From the IMG/VR virus record IMGVR_UViG_3300044470_000064, positions 1 to 52,491 of that record: a stretch of 52,491 nucleotides of DNA; one strand, given 5' to 3'. Origin of the DNA: a virus. Positions 40,400 to 49,859 of the stretch are shown here, one piece after another; positions within the stretch are counted from its first letter, which is position 1; every line of letters starts with the position of its first letter. Below the pieces are notes generated by a model. That model was not told the origin of the DNA and searched no databases. It was given only the letters and a program-made list of their open reading frames with translations. Both the position numbers and the translations under genes were made by a program.

Positions 40400-40792
40400 G
40401 TGAGCGAGTTCGACGCGGCTATTCAGGTGCAGATCGAGGCATCGAGGGCTGCGGCAGAGCAGTTCGTGATGAAGGCGGGGCTGCTCGTGGTGGCAGCCTC
40501 GCAACGTCACGCATCGGGCCGTCCGGGTCCGAACGTAAAGAGCGGTTCGCATCGTAGGTCCTTCCACACCGAAGGCCCGAAGGACGCGAGCGCCGGCGTG
40601 GTCTACTCCGAATCTGGCCCGTCGATGATCTACTCCCGCCGGCTGGACCTCGGGTACATGAACATGACGGACAGCCTCGGCAGGTTGTACCACCAGGTTC
40701 CATACCCCGCGCTGGCTCCTGGCGTCAAGGATGCGACCGTTCCCATCTCTAACCTAGCCGAAGCCATGTTTGGCGCTGCATTGGGGGGTTGA
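40400..40792 (+). CDS. HK97 gp10-like minor virion protein
   Basis: A 130-residue protein. FDAAIQVQIEASRAAAEQFV, then HASGRPGPNVKSGSHRRSFH, IYSRRLDLGY and VPYPALAPGVKDA match the head-tail joining family represented by HK97 gp10 (R-S-GxLRxS...Y...YxRxLExG...PYPxxxP). Its location between the chaperone and tape measure genes is not the usual position near other connectors. Confidence 0.6.
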   Translation: MSEFDAAIQVQIEASRAAAEQFVMKAGLLVVAASQRHASGRPGPNVKSGSHRRSFHTEGPKDASAGVVYSESGPSMIYSRRLDLGYMNMTDSLGRLYHQVPYPALAPGVKDATVPISNLAEAMFGAALGG

Positions 40793-40795
40793 TAG

Positions 40796-43180
40796 ATGGG
40801 CATGCTTCCCCCACTGATCCAGCAAATCCTGGCCGACACCACCGAGTACAACGCCAAGCTCACTGAGGTACAGGCGAAGGGCGAAGAGACCGCCGAATCC
40901 TCCGAGGCGTCTGCCGAAGAGACGGGCAACGCATGGGCGAAGGCGGGGCTAGTTGTCGGCGCTGCGGTGGTTGCCATCGGTGCGGTCGCGGTGGACCTCG
41001 CCATGAAGTACCAGTCGGCAACGGCCAACATTGCGGCCAACGCTGACATCTCAGTCGGCGCCGCCACCAAGATCACCAATGCATTCTTGGGGCAGGCGTT
41101 CCAGACGACGTTCTCTGCCCAGGCTACGGCCGCTGCCTACGCCGCCGTAGCGGGACAAATGGGTACCCTCAACGGTCAGGCGCTCACCGCCTCCCAGTCG
41201 CTTGCGTTCATGACACAGGCCCAGGACTTGGCGGAAGCCTCCGGGACGTCACTATCGTCGGCCACGTCTGACCTGTCCACGATTATGCAGGCGTACAAGG
41301 AGCCGCTCAGTGACGCGGCCAGCGTAACCAACGATCTCTTCAACGCCAGCCGAACCACCGGGGTTCCACTCGATTCTCTGACCACCACCATGCAGAGATT
41401 GCATACGCAACTGGGCGCGTCCGCCCCGTCCATACAGGACACCAGCGGCCTGTTGCTCGACATGGCGAATCACGGTGAGACTGGGCGCGGTGCGGTCTCT
41501 GCCCTCACGGGCGCCCTCAATGGGCTGATGACCCCCAGCGCGGCGGTGTCAGCAACCCAGCAGGCCCTCGGTATCTCATTCCAGAACGCTCAGGGTCAAC
41601 TGTTGCCTCTCAATCAGATCGTGGCCATCGCCGGGCAGTCCATCGCTGGGATGGGCCAAATGCAGGCGATTGCACAACTCAAGGCAGAGGGCTTCGGTAG
41701 CTCTGCGTCTAAGCTGTACGGCGTCATCCAGTCTGGTGCCGGCGTGTTGAGCACCGACGAGGGGTTGGTCAATAAGGTTGGATCGGCGCACCAGGCCGCG
41801 TCCGATAACGCCAACACGCTGAAGGGGTCGTTCGACAAGGTTACCAGCGGCGCTCAGGACTTGCTGACCAAACTCGGCCAGTCCCTTATCCCCATTCTGA
41901 CCGACGTGATGGGTGCCATCAGCGGTGTCATCGACTGGTTGGAACAGCACAAGACCGTCATGCTCATCCTAGCAGGGGTGATCGGTGGTATCGTGCTGAC
42001 CGTGTTGGGGGCGCTAGTTCTGGCCCTCGGCGGGGTGGCCCTCGGGTGGATCGCCGCGACGTGGCCGATCCTCGCGATCATTGCCGCCATCGCCCTCGTG
42101 GTGGGCGCTTTCGTTCTGCTCTACAACCACGTCACTGGGTTCCGGGATGCCGTCAACACCTTTGTGGGAATGGTCAAGGGAGCGTTTGCCGACGCCATCA
42201 ACTTCGTCAAGCAGATCGTCGGTGATATCGCTGGATGGATCAGTGACAACTGGAACACCATCAAGACGGTCACGACTGACGTTTGGGACGTGATCTCCGA
42301 CATCATCAAAGTGGCGTGGGACGTGATCTCCACCTACATCGGTGTGGAACTCACGGTTATGATCGCCGCGATCAAGATTGCGTGGGACATCGTCTCGACC
42401 GTCATCGGGACGGCCATCACCGTGATTATCGCCGTGATCAAGGTGCTGGTCGCCATCATCGAGACCATCGTCGGCGTGGTTCAGGCTATGGTGTCGGGTG
42501 TCTCGGCAGTGATCTCCACCCTGATCGGGGTGTGGCAGAACGTGACCACCGGGATCAGCAACTTCATCAGCGGCGCGGTGGCCTTCTTTACCGGGTTGCC
42601 CGGCAAGATCATGGGGGCGATCTCAGGGATCTACAAAACGGTTGGCGGGTTCCTGTCGGGCGTGTGGAATACGATCACCTCCGACGTGTCCAAATTCATC
42701 GGCGGGATCGTCAACTTCTTCATCGACCTCCCCGGCAAGATCGCGAGCGCTATGGGTTCGATGGTGTCCGCGGTGCTCGCCAAGGTCAAGTCGGCTGCCA
42801 ACAGCATCCCCGTCATCGGCGGGGCTCTGTCGGCCATCGGGTTGGCGACGGGCGGCATCGTGACCAAGCCTACCCTTGCCCTCCTAGGCGAGACCGAGAC
42901 GGAGTACGTGCTCCCCGAGAGCCAGTTGAAGTCTGGCCGGGCGAGCGTCCAATCCCTCGCCGCCCTATCTGGGCAAGCGCCCGTTCGCTCCCTTGCGACC
43001 ACAGGGGGCTCTGGCGGGGGCGGTGGCGTCACCATCGGTCAACTAAGCATCCCTGTGACCGTCCCGCCAGGGACGACCCCTCAGATGGCCCAGAGCGTCG
43101 GCGCGGCCGTCCAGAACGCGGTCCAGACCGCCATGGCGCAGGTTGTGCGGCAACTCTCAGCGGGGGTGTACCACCCATGA
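40796..43180 (+). CDS. Tape measure protein
   Basis: A 794-residue protein. A coiled-coil N-terminus (EYNAKLTEVQAKGEETAESS), a hydrophobic helix (GLVVGAAVVAIGAVAVDLAM), a TP901-like domain (SSATSDLSTIMQAYKEPLSD) and many hydrophobic helices (about 380-620) followed by a C-terminal TLALLGETETEYVLPESQLK. Length times 1.5 Angstrom per residue predicts a tail of roughly 120 nm. It determines tail length and may help DNA pass the membrane. Confidence 0.9.
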   Translation: MGMLPPLIQQILADTTEYNAKLTEVQAKGEETAESSEASAEETGNAWAKAGLVVGAAVVAIGAVAVDLAMKYQSATANIAANADISVGAATKITNAFLGQAFQTTFSAQATAAAYAAVAGQMGTLNGQALTASQSLAFMTQAQDLAEASGTSLSSATSDLSTIMQAYKEPLSDAASVTNDLFNASRTTGVPLDSLTTTMQRLHTQLGASAPSIQDTSGLLLDMANHGETGRGAVSALTGALNGLMTPSAAVSATQQALGISFQNAQGQLLPLNQIVAIAGQSIAGMGQMQAIAQLKAEGFGSSASKLYGVIQSGAGVLSTDEGLVNKVGSAHQAASDNANTLKGSFDKVTSGAQDLLTKLGQSLIPILTDVMGAISGVIDWLEQHKTVMLILAGVIGGIVLTVLGALVLALGGVALGWIAATWPILAIIAAIALVVGAFVLLYNHVTGFRDAVNTFVGMVKGAFADAINFVKQIVGDIAGWISDNWNTIKTVTTDVWDVISDIIKVAWDVISTYIGVELTVMIAAIKIAWDIVSTVIGTAITVIIAVIKVLVAIIETIVGVVQAMVSGVSAVISTLIGVWQNVTTGISNFISGAVAFFTGLPGKIMGAISGIYKTVGGFLSGVWNTITSDVSKFIGGIVNFFIDLPGKIASAMGSMVSAVLAKVKSAANSIPVIGGALSAIGLATGGIVTKPTLALLGETETEYVLPESQLKSGRASVQSLAALSGQAPVRSLATTGGSGGGGGVTIGQLSIPVTVPPGTTPQMAQSVGAAVQNAVQTAMAQVVRQLSAGVYHP

Positions 43181-43644
43181 TCCCCACCCAACCAGTAGAC
43201 TACGCTCCGGAGTGCCCGAGCTGCCACATGGCCCTGTACCCGATCGTCCTCGACCCCGACAGCGCCCCGTGGTTCTGCGCCCGGTGCCGTCGGTCCTGGT
43301 GGGTGGCGGAGCTTCGGGAGCACGCAGCCTACCAGCCGATGCGTGACGACTTCGGCTTCGGCGAGGGGCAATGGGCGATCGACCGTGCCGTGGAGACGGA
43401 GCGCCAAGAGGCCCACGCTCGGGGGTCCTCCTGCCGTCCCGACCAACTCTCGCTCCTGTCCACCCAACTGGACTGGCTACAGGCCGCTCAGTCGGTGCTA
43501 GACCCCGAGTTCCACGCCCAGGTGATCCGCGAGGCTATCCGCAAAGGGACTGTTACCCAACCGTTACCGCCAACCATGGTCGAGCGCCTCCCGGTTAATG
43601 TACTCTCTACGGGTAGGGCAAAGACACGGAGGCCAGGATCATGA
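43177..43644 (+). CDS. Zinc-ribbon hypothetical protein
   Basis: A 155-residue protein: CPSCHMALYPIVLDPDSAPW, FCARCRRSWWV, then helices ending before a GTVTQPLPPTMVERL tail. Two CxxC pairs make a zinc ribbon. The ATG overlaps the tape measure stop (ATGA); a frame extending upstream is antisense-like shadow. Position suggests a tail assembly accessory role. Confidence 0.6.
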   Translation: MIPTQPVDYAPECPSCHMALYPIVLDPDSAPWFCARCRRSWWVAELREHAAYQPMRDDFGFGEGQWAIDRAVETERQEAHARGSSCRPDQLSLLSTQLDWLQAAQSVLDPEFHAQVIREAIRKGTVTQPLPPTMVERLPVNVLSTGRAKTRRPGS

Positions 43645-44501
43645 TTCGGAAGATCGCAGCGGCAGTCGGAATCTCGGCCGCCCTCGCGCTGGGTGCGGCG
43701 GGTGTCGCGTTTGCGGACGCCCAGCCCGTCGCCCAGATTTCGGAGGTCGCCAATGCTGACTGCACCTACACCGTCACGGCGTCGGTGGCCGGGTGGTCCT
43801 CCTCGGATTCCACAGAGTTCGGGGCGATGGTCGGCGAGGACGGTTCCGTGGTCCTCTCGGACACCGATCCTAACGCCGACTACGGTGGCCCCGTCCCCCT
43901 GAGCCAACTCGACCCGAGCGACATCTGGAGCACCACCACGGCGACCTCGTCGGATTGGTTCCGGGTCACGTTGTACGAATGGCCAGGTCCAGTGGCGATC
44001 CCCGGATCCACCGTTTCCTTGTGGCTCTCGGGCTATCAGTGCGTGGTGGCCACGCCAACCCCAGCGGCGACCGCACCGCCTACGGCCACCCCCGTTCCCA
44101 CAGCGGGGCCAACAGATACGCCCACGGCGACTGCGGTTCCCACAGCCCCGTCAGGTGACGCCACTGCGCACCCCACGGCTATCCCCGTTGGGACGGGCTC
44201 ACAGGGCGGCTCTAGCGGCTCAGGGGGCTCTCAGGGGCAGGGACGGGCAACTCTGCCCCCTACGGGTTCGGCGTCCTCTACGGCCACACCAGGGGCAGCA
44301 CCAACCGATACGCCATCGGCTACGGCTTCCCCCACGGACACCCCCAGCCCCACGCCTGACGCCGGGCTGGCCCCGGCCTCCGCTCACACTCCTACCTCGG
44401 GCGGCGATGGGCTGCTGCTCATCCTGTTGGTAGCGGCGTTCTTCGTGGTCTGCGGGGCGGCTGCCTTCGGCGGTGCCTACCTGCGGCGTCGTAGCACCTA
44501 A
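43641..44501 (+). CDS. Secreted surface-anchored-like protein
   Basis: A 286-residue protein. Residues 1-26 are a signal peptide (MIRKIAAAVGISAALALGAA, cleavage after AFA). A folded part with Cys follows (ADAQPVAQISEVANADCTYT, then WSSSDSTEFGAMV). A Pro/Thr/Ala linker (about 135-250) contains TLPPTGS, an LPxTG-like sequence. The C-terminus is a transmembrane helix (GLLLILLVAAFFVVCGAAAF) and a basic stop-transfer RRRST. Type I membrane topology with an exterior head domain is likely. It could mark or protect the infected cell surface. A weak promoter (TGTACTCT near 43600) may serve it. Confidence 0.6.
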   Translation: MIRKIAAAVGISAALALGAAGVAFADAQPVAQISEVANADCTYTVTASVAGWSSSDSTEFGAMVGEDGSVVLSDTDPNADYGGPVPLSQLDPSDIWSTTTATSSDWFRVTLYEWPGPVAIPGSTVSLWLSGYQCVVATPTPAATAPPTATPVPTAGPTDTPTATAVPTAPSGDATAHPTAIPVGTGSQGGSSGSGGSQGQGRATLPPTGSASSTATPGAAPTDTPSATASPTDTPSPTPDAGLAPASAHTPTSGGDGLLLILLVAAFFVVCGAAAFGGAYLRRRST

Positions 44502-44521
44502 CCCTTTCGGCCCTCCGTAAA

Positions 44522-44555
44522 AGGCCCCGGTCCCCCGCAAGGGGTCGGGGCTTTT
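44522..44555 (+). terminator. Rho-independent terminator
   Basis: GGCCCCG GT CCCC, loop CGCAA, GGGG T CGGGGC, then TTTT CTG: a strong GC-rich stem with a T-run. It separates the secreted protein gene from the tail tip gene downstream. Confidence 0.75.
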
Positions 44556-44584
44556 CTGTGCCCAACCCAAGGGAGGATTGCTCT

Positions 44585-47500
44585 TTGGCCACGTATGGAT
44601 CGACGCCCTCCTGGTCGAACTGGGCCTACTATGGCTCCGGTGTTGCCAACCAGGCCTCCACCGGAATCCTCACCATGCCCCAGGATGGCATCATCACGAC
44701 CGTCGTCATCTATGTCAACACCTACTCTGGCAGCACAACCTTCTATGGCTGCGTGTGGAACTCCGGCGGCGCGCTCATCTGCAATGGCAATGGTGTTGGC
44801 TCTGGCGCTGGCTCGCAGTCTGTCGGTGGCCAGAGCTGGCTGACCGATAACGTCAGTGGTGCCCCATACATCGCTGGCGGGACGCAGATACAGATAGGAT
44901 GGACACGACCCTCCGGGGCCTCGATGCTGTTCTCGTTCAACTCGGGTGGAACTGGATACGTGATGTCGGGTGGCGACCCGGGATCTACGGGTTCTTGGGT
45001 GAGCAGGGGCGCCATCGGGGCCTATATCGTCTACACCCCCATAGCCAACCCGACCGCTACGACCAACGCAGCCACTGGCGTCACGTCCACGACGGCTACG
45101 CTCAACGGCTCCGTAGGAGACGGTGGCCTTGGGGCGGCGGGCGGCGGAAGTACAACCTGCGACTTCAACATCAATACATCACCATCGGGGGGAACTCCAG
45201 TCGGAGCTTCGCCTAGTAGTTTTAGCGGTTCTGCTAATCCGACTGGTTCGGTCACTGGTCTTACGCCGAACACCACCTACTACTTCAACGTCGCAGCCTG
45301 GAACGGGGTTGGCACCACATACGGAAACTGGGTTAATTTCACCACGAACGGCCTGCCGAATGCGCCCACGCTGACAGCGCCGACAAACGGCAATGCGCAG
45401 AACTGCGTCACTGGGGGCGCCACTTTCTCGTGGACGTATCACAACGGCGGAGCGTCCGGAGCGCAGCTCGACTACTCGCTCCAAGTTACGCCACCCGGTT
45501 ACGCCGCCTACTACTGGACGGGCTCCGCATGGACCACGACGCAGACGTGGGTTTCGTCCTCGGCTGGTTCAGTGACGATCACGGCCGCCCAGTGGAACAC
45601 GCTGCCGATCGTGGTGGGGACGTTCGCCTGGACGGTGGCCAACCAGGACGCAGGAGGGGAAGGGCCGTATGCCTCGCCATTCACGCTGATCTCCGAAGGC
45701 CCCCCGAACGCCCCAACACTGGGTGTACCCGCATCTGGCACCTACCTGGATCTCTCGGGCACGCCGACATTCTCGTGGACGTACAGCCCGAGCAACGCGA
45801 CGGGCGGGCAGCTTGCTTGGGCGATGCGCCGGCGTGTTGGCGGTGGCGCCTATGTCTACTGGAACGCCGGGTCGCTGGCGTGGCAGTCCACCATCGTCTG
45901 GAACTCGGGCGCGGGTCAGTCATATACCTTCCCCGCCGCGTCTTGGACGGACGGCTCGACCTACTCATGGTCCGTCGCCAACGAGGACGCAGGCGGCGGG
46001 GGCGTGTCTCCTGCGTTTGCGGCCGACTTCTCCGTGGTGGCCATGGCCCCGCCCACCGTCTCCGTCTCTGAGCCAACAGGAACGCAAACCACACAGTCGC
46101 CCATCGCCATATGGGCCGTCACGCCCGCCACGGGGGCTGCCCAGACGGCGTGGCAAGTCAGGACATTCACCGCCGCGCAGTACGGTGCGGGTGGGTTCAA
46201 CCCCGCAACATCCGCAGCGGTGGATGATTCTGGGGTCGTATCTAACGCGAACACGAGCTACCAGATCGCTGCGGCGCTTCCCCCAGCAACCACCTACCGC
46301 AGCTACGTCAACAGCACCGAGACGGGGGGCGAGAGCAACAACTTCAACGCTTACGGTGGGTACACGGTCGCTCTGGACCTGCCGCCTACCCCGACGCTGA
46401 CGGCGACGGCTACGCAGGACACCACCTCCCTTCCCGGGGACGGGGCGATGTCGAGCTTCTACCTCCCCATGATCCAACTCGTGGCGCAGGCTTCGCTCAA
46501 CATGCTGTCGGCGGTGGATTCGTCCTTTGAGAGTGGGGTCGGTTCGTTCACCGGGACGCTCTGCACCCTAACGCAATCGGCCACGAAGTACCTGGACGGC
46601 GCCTACTCGCTGAAGATGGTGGCCAACAGCACCACGGGCTCAATGTCTGCGGCCTCGACGTACTACGCTTGCCAGCCCAACACGTCGTACACGGCGCTGG
46701 GCAGTTTCCTGCCCGGTACGACCTCCCGCGGCGTTACGCTCGGGTTGCACTGGTTCACCTCGGGCGACGTGTCCATCTCCACCTCGACGGGATCGCCCGT
46801 GACGGAGGCAACGTCTGCCGTCTGGACACAGGCGAGTGTCACTGCTGCATCTCCGGCAAACGCTGCCTATTTCCAAGTGGTCGTCTCGGTTACCTCCGTG
46901 GCCAATGCCGAGGTTCACTACGTCGATGAGGTCGGGGTGTTCCCTGGCACCGTCTCGACGTGGACCGTCGGCGGTCTGTTGGGATCGGCCGGCATCGTTA
47001 TCCTGCGCTCTGACGGTGTGTACGTCCGCAACGCCTCCGTCGCCAATCCAGCGATCATCCCATCCACGACGCAGAGCGTGGCCGTCAACGACTATGAGGT
47101 TATCCCCGGGGTCGCGTACACCTACCAGGCGCTGGTTCAGGCCACCGAGGGCAGCAGCACCGTCCAGTCTACGTACTGTGCTCCCGTGGGCGCCGCCATC
47201 TCGACGGGCCTAGGATTCTGGGAGTTCGACCCGCTCAACCCTGCCGCGTCTGCCACCCCCGCGCAACCTACGGGGTGGAACCCCTCGCAGATCATCCAGT
47301 CCACGGCCCACCCTGTGCTCGGGCAGACGACCATGAACCTCGTGCAATACGCGGTGCAGCAGCCGGACTTCTCGGCCACGTTCGAGACGTTCAGCAACGC
47401 CACGTACAACGCGTTCAAGGCGCTGACGCTTTCGCAGCGTACCGTGTTCGTCTCGCAGCCCTACGGGGAAGGACCGTACTACTTCAACCTCGCGCCCCAG

Positions 47501-47626
47501 CCTGGCGGAGGCGGAGGCGGCAGCGGCAACACCGCGCACAGCACGAACCTGTACCCATCGGCTCCGGGTGCTCCGATGCGTTCCGTGGCCGTGACTGCCA
47601 TCGGCGCGCCGAGACCAGCGGTCTAG
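44585..47626 (+). CDS. Tail tip / fibre protein with FnIII-like and carbohydrate-binding-like domains
   Basis: A 1013-residue protein. The start is a TTG at 44585 with GGGAGG eight bases upstream; the GTG at 44558 lies before the site. Residues about 160-265 are FnIII-like (TATTNAATGVTSTTATLNGS, then GLTPNTTYYFNVAAWNG). Several further beta modules repeat a PNAPTLTAPTNG / FSWTY pattern. Residues about 640-820 resemble a carbohydrate-binding module (FESGVGSFTG, then LDGAYSLKMVANSTTGS). The Gly-rich end (GGGGGGSGN) precedes a short tail. It probably contacts host surface glycans. Confidence 0.7.
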   Translation: MATYGSTPSWSNWAYYGSGVANQASTGILTMPQDGIITTVVIYVNTYSGSTTFYGCVWNSGGALICNGNGVGSGAGSQSVGGQSWLTDNVSGAPYIAGGTQIQIGWTRPSGASMLFSFNSGGTGYVMSGGDPGSTGSWVSRGAIGAYIVYTPIANPTATTNAATGVTSTTATLNGSVGDGGLGAAGGGSTTCDFNINTSPSGGTPVGASPSSFSGSANPTGSVTGLTPNTTYYFNVAAWNGVGTTYGNWVNFTTNGLPNAPTLTAPTNGNAQNCVTGGATFSWTYHNGGASGAQLDYSLQVTPPGYAAYYWTGSAWTTTQTWVSSSAGSVTITAAQWNTLPIVVGTFAWTVANQDAGGEGPYASPFTLISEGPPNAPTLGVPASGTYLDLSGTPTFSWTYSPSNATGGQLAWAMRRRVGGGAYVYWNAGSLAWQSTIVWNSGAGQSYTFPAASWTDGSTYSWSVANEDAGGGGVSPAFAADFSVVAMAPPTVSVSEPTGTQTTQSPIAIWAVTPATGAAQTAWQVRTFTAAQYGAGGFNPATSAAVDDSGVVSNANTSYQIAAALPPATTYRSYVNSTETGGESNNFNAYGGYTVALDLPPTPTLTATATQDTTSLPGDGAMSSFYLPMIQLVAQASLNMLSAVDSSFESGVGSFTGTLCTLTQSATKYLDGAYSLKMVANSTTGSMSAASTYYACQPNTSYTALGSFLPGTTSRGVTLGLHWFTSGDVSISTSTGSPVTEATSAVWTQASVTAASPANAAYFQVVVSVTSVANAEVHYVDEVGVFPGTVSTWTVGGLLGSAGIVILRSDGVYVRNASVANPAIIPSTTQSVAVNDYEVIPGVAYTYQALVQATEGSSTVQSTYCAPVGAAISTGLGFWEFDPLNPAASATPAQPTGWNPSQIIQSTAHPVLGQTTMNLVQYAVQQPDFSATFETFSNATYNAFKALTLSQRTVFVSQPYGEGPYYFNLAPQPGGGGGGSGNTAHSTNLYPSAPGAPMRSVAVTAIGAPRPAV

Positions 47627-47637
47627 GAGGAAGCACC

Positions 47638-48933
47638 ACGTTCCCGTTGAGCAACGGCTTCATCGACGCCCTCCGTTGGGGGTCCAACCTCCGGGCCGCA
47701 CAGTTGACGCTGTGGAGCAACAACGCGCTGACGACCATCACGCTGCCCGTGAGCGCGGGATCGTTCACCGCTGATCGCAACTCCGAACAGCGGCGTACCG
47801 GCTCGCTGACGGTCGAGTTCGTCCCCAGCGTACCGCCGCAACAGGTGACGCTCAACGGGACGGCGGGGAACCAGATGCCCCTTATCCCCTCGGACCCTCT
47901 GGCCCCGTTCGGCAACGAGGTGCAGGTATCCCTCACTTGCATCTGCCCCGACATCGGACAGACGGTGCAGGGCCAGAATGGTTGGGTGCCCATCGGGACG
48001 TTCCCCATCGCCACCACGACAGCGGGAGACATCGGCGCGGACTTCGCGGTGACGTTGGAACTCTACGATCGCTCGTGGCCGTTCTCGCAGTGGGCGCTCA
48101 AGAGCAACTACACAGTGCCCAACGCTGACGGCTCGCTACGCGGCGAGGTGATCGCGCTCCTATCCTCCATCTGGAACACGAACGGCCCCGGCGCGGGTGG
48201 CGCAAGCGTCCCGACATGGATCAGCGCCCCGTCCTTCTCGGGCACTAGCGCGTGGGCGTGTCCGGCGGGGGTGTACCAGCAGGGGCAGGACCCATGGAAG
48301 GCGTGTCTCGACATGGCCGCCAGCGCGGGCTACGAGCTGTTCTTCGACGTGAACGGTCTGCTCACCCTAAAGCCGACCCCGGGTAGCCCCGCAGGCGGAC
48401 TACTGAGCAACCTGTCGGTCAACTGGAACCTCAACCCGGCCGAAGTCTCCGCCAGCACGGGGGAACTTCACCCCGTCTCCGGCTCGCCCTACAGCACGCC
48501 CTCTGCCGTGACGCTCTCGATGACCCGAAACGGTATCACCAACGACGTGTTCGTCTCCGCGACGGGGCCGAACAATGCGACCACCACCACCCCGGTACAG
48601 GCTGAGGCGTTCGACAACAACCCACTGAGCCCGACGTATGTTCTCGGCGGGATGGGGGACGTGCCCAGCTTCATATCGGACAGCCTCATCACCAGTTCGG
48701 CGCAGGCGGGCGTCGAGGCGCAGTACGACCTCGCGGTGTCGTTGGCGTCTTCGCGGACGCTGACAGTGATCCTACCCCCCGTACCGCAGTTCGACATTGA
48801 CGACGTGGTGGCCGTCACCGACCCACGGCTTGCCCTCAACGCGCAGCCGTTCATCGTGGACACCCTCAGCGTGGGGTTGCACCACGCCGACACCACCACG
48901 CTCTCTGGGCGCGTCATCGTGGCAGGATCATGA
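47638..48933 (+). CDS. Tail hub-like protein, possible ACG start
   Basis: About 431 residues. LSNGFIDALRWGSNLRAAQL, DRNSEQRRTGSLTVEF, EVQVSLTCICPDIGQTVQGQ, ELYDRSWPFSQWAL and WKACLDMAASAGYELFFDVN match the DUF5047/gp27-like tail hub family. AGGAGG at 47625-47630 is seven bases before ACG at 47638; the nearest in-frame TTG (47647) is 16 bases away and no ATG or GTG lies nearby. The frame is open upstream so other starts cannot be excluded. It would form the tail tip hub. Confidence 0.72.
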   Translation, partial: TFPLSNGFIDALRWGSNLRAAQLTLWSNNALTTITLPVSAGSFTADRNSEQRRTGSLTVEFVPSVPPQQVTLNGTAGNQMPLIPSDPLAPFGNEVQVSLTCICPDIGQTVQGQNGWVPIGTFPIATTTAGDIGADFAVTLELYDRSWPFSQWALKSNYTVPNADGSLRGEVIALLSSIWNTNGPGAGGASVPTWISAPSFSGTSAWACPAGVYQQGQDPWKACLDMAASAGYELFFDVNGLLTLKPTPGSPAGGLLSNLSVNWNLNPAEVSASTGELHPVSGSPYSTPSAVTLSMTRNGITNDVFVSATGPNNATTTTPVQAEAFDNNPLSPTYVLGGMGDVPSFISDSLITSSAQAGVEAQYDLAVSLASSRTLTVILPPVPQFDIDDVVAVTDPRLALNAQPFIVDTLSVGLHHADTTTLSGRVIVAGS

Positions 48934-49712
48934 GCGCCATTGACATCGCCCGTGGACTGACGCAACTTCGCCCCGATTGGAACATCGACGGCCCGTACCA
49001 GTTCGGTGAGATTGGGGCCGTGGGGGCACACGGTGCCAACACCGTGGACGTCTACTTGGACGGCTCGACGTCACTAACCACGGGGCTACACTACAGCGCC
49101 GACTACGGCCCCCAAGTGAACGACCCTGTGATGATTGGGCGTATGCAGGGCTCGTCACAGTCGGCCCGGTTTGTGCTCGGTCCTCTGGCCCCCGGTGGAA
49201 CGATCCACGGCGGCCCACCCACTAGCACACCGTATGCAGGCGCCCGCATCTTCGACACCAAGTACGGCGTGACGTGGTGGTACGACGGGAGCGCATGGCA
49301 CGCCAACGGGCCAGGGCTCATCACGGCGAGGATGTACCTCTCCACCAACACGGCCCTGAACTACCAGACGATTCCGTTTGACCAGAGCACGTTGGGCGGC
49401 GCGTATGATCCGTTGACCCTCTGCACGACGGGAGTTGCCGCCAAGTTCACCTGCCCGATTGCAGGACAGTATCGTGTGACGGTCAACCTCGTCACAACCA
49501 CCGCCGGGAACTTCGGCGGCGCGATCTTCCACAATGGGGCTCTGGCTCAGATCGGCGGCGGCAACAGTAGTAGTACCGGGAGCACTGTCGCGGTAGCGAC
49601 CCTCACGTGTGCCGCAACAGATACGCTACAGGGTTGGATGGGTTACGCCCCCGGAACGGCCGGCGGCGGCGCCGCGTACACGAGTATGGAAGTGGAATTC
49701 GTCTCCTCATGA
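48930..49712 (+). CDS. C1q-like putative receptor-binding protein
   Basis: A 260-residue protein. Residues 1-110 contain a beta-rich N-terminal part and a Gly/Pro segment. Residues about 130-260 (NYQTIPFDQSTLGGAYDPLT, CPIAGQYRVTVNLVTTTA, GGNSSSTGSTVAVATLTCAA, YTSMEVEF) match the C1q/TNF-like trimeric fold used by phage receptor-binding tips. ATGA overlap with the hub gene. It may bind a host cell-surface glycan. Confidence 0.65.
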   Translation: MSAIDIARGLTQLRPDWNIDGPYQFGEIGAVGAHGANTVDVYLDGSTSLTTGLHYSADYGPQVNDPVMIGRMQGSSQSARFVLGPLAPGGTIHGGPPTSTPYAGARIFDTKYGVTWWYDGSAWHANGPGLITARMYLSTNTALNYQTIPFDQSTLGGAYDPLTLCTTGVAAKFTCPIAGQYRVTVNLVTTTAGNFGGAIFHNGALAQIGGGNSSSTGSTVAVATLTCAATDTLQGWMGYAPGTAGGGAAYTSMEVEFVSS

Positions 49713-49858
49713 CCACCACCGTCATGCTCGAACTCTGGGTAGACGCTTCGGGTTACCAGCCCAGCACCAACTGGGCACAGGTCAAGGCTGACGGCGTAGA
49801 CGGCGCGATCGCCAAGTGCAACGAGATGCACATTCACCACTTCCAAGGAGACCGCTAA
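49709..49858 (+). CDS. Short GH25-like N-terminal fragment
   Basis: A 49-residue frame: [20 protein letters not shown], then [12 protein letters not shown], which matches the first strand and helix of GH25/DUF1906-type lysozymes (D-x-SxYQ...W..VK..G....I.K..E). It stops after the first unit, one base before the endolysin GTG. It is probably a remnant of an earlier endolysin N-terminus, or a free peptide. Confidence 0.5.
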   Translation: MTTTVMLELWVDASGYQPSTNWAQVKADGVDGAIAKCNEMHIHHFQGDR

Positions 49859-49859
49859 C

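Noticed and set aside
43900-44300. LPPTG as a sortase anchor
   Set aside because: The motif is about 80 residues before the membrane helix, while sortase signals are directly before it; kept only as an observation.
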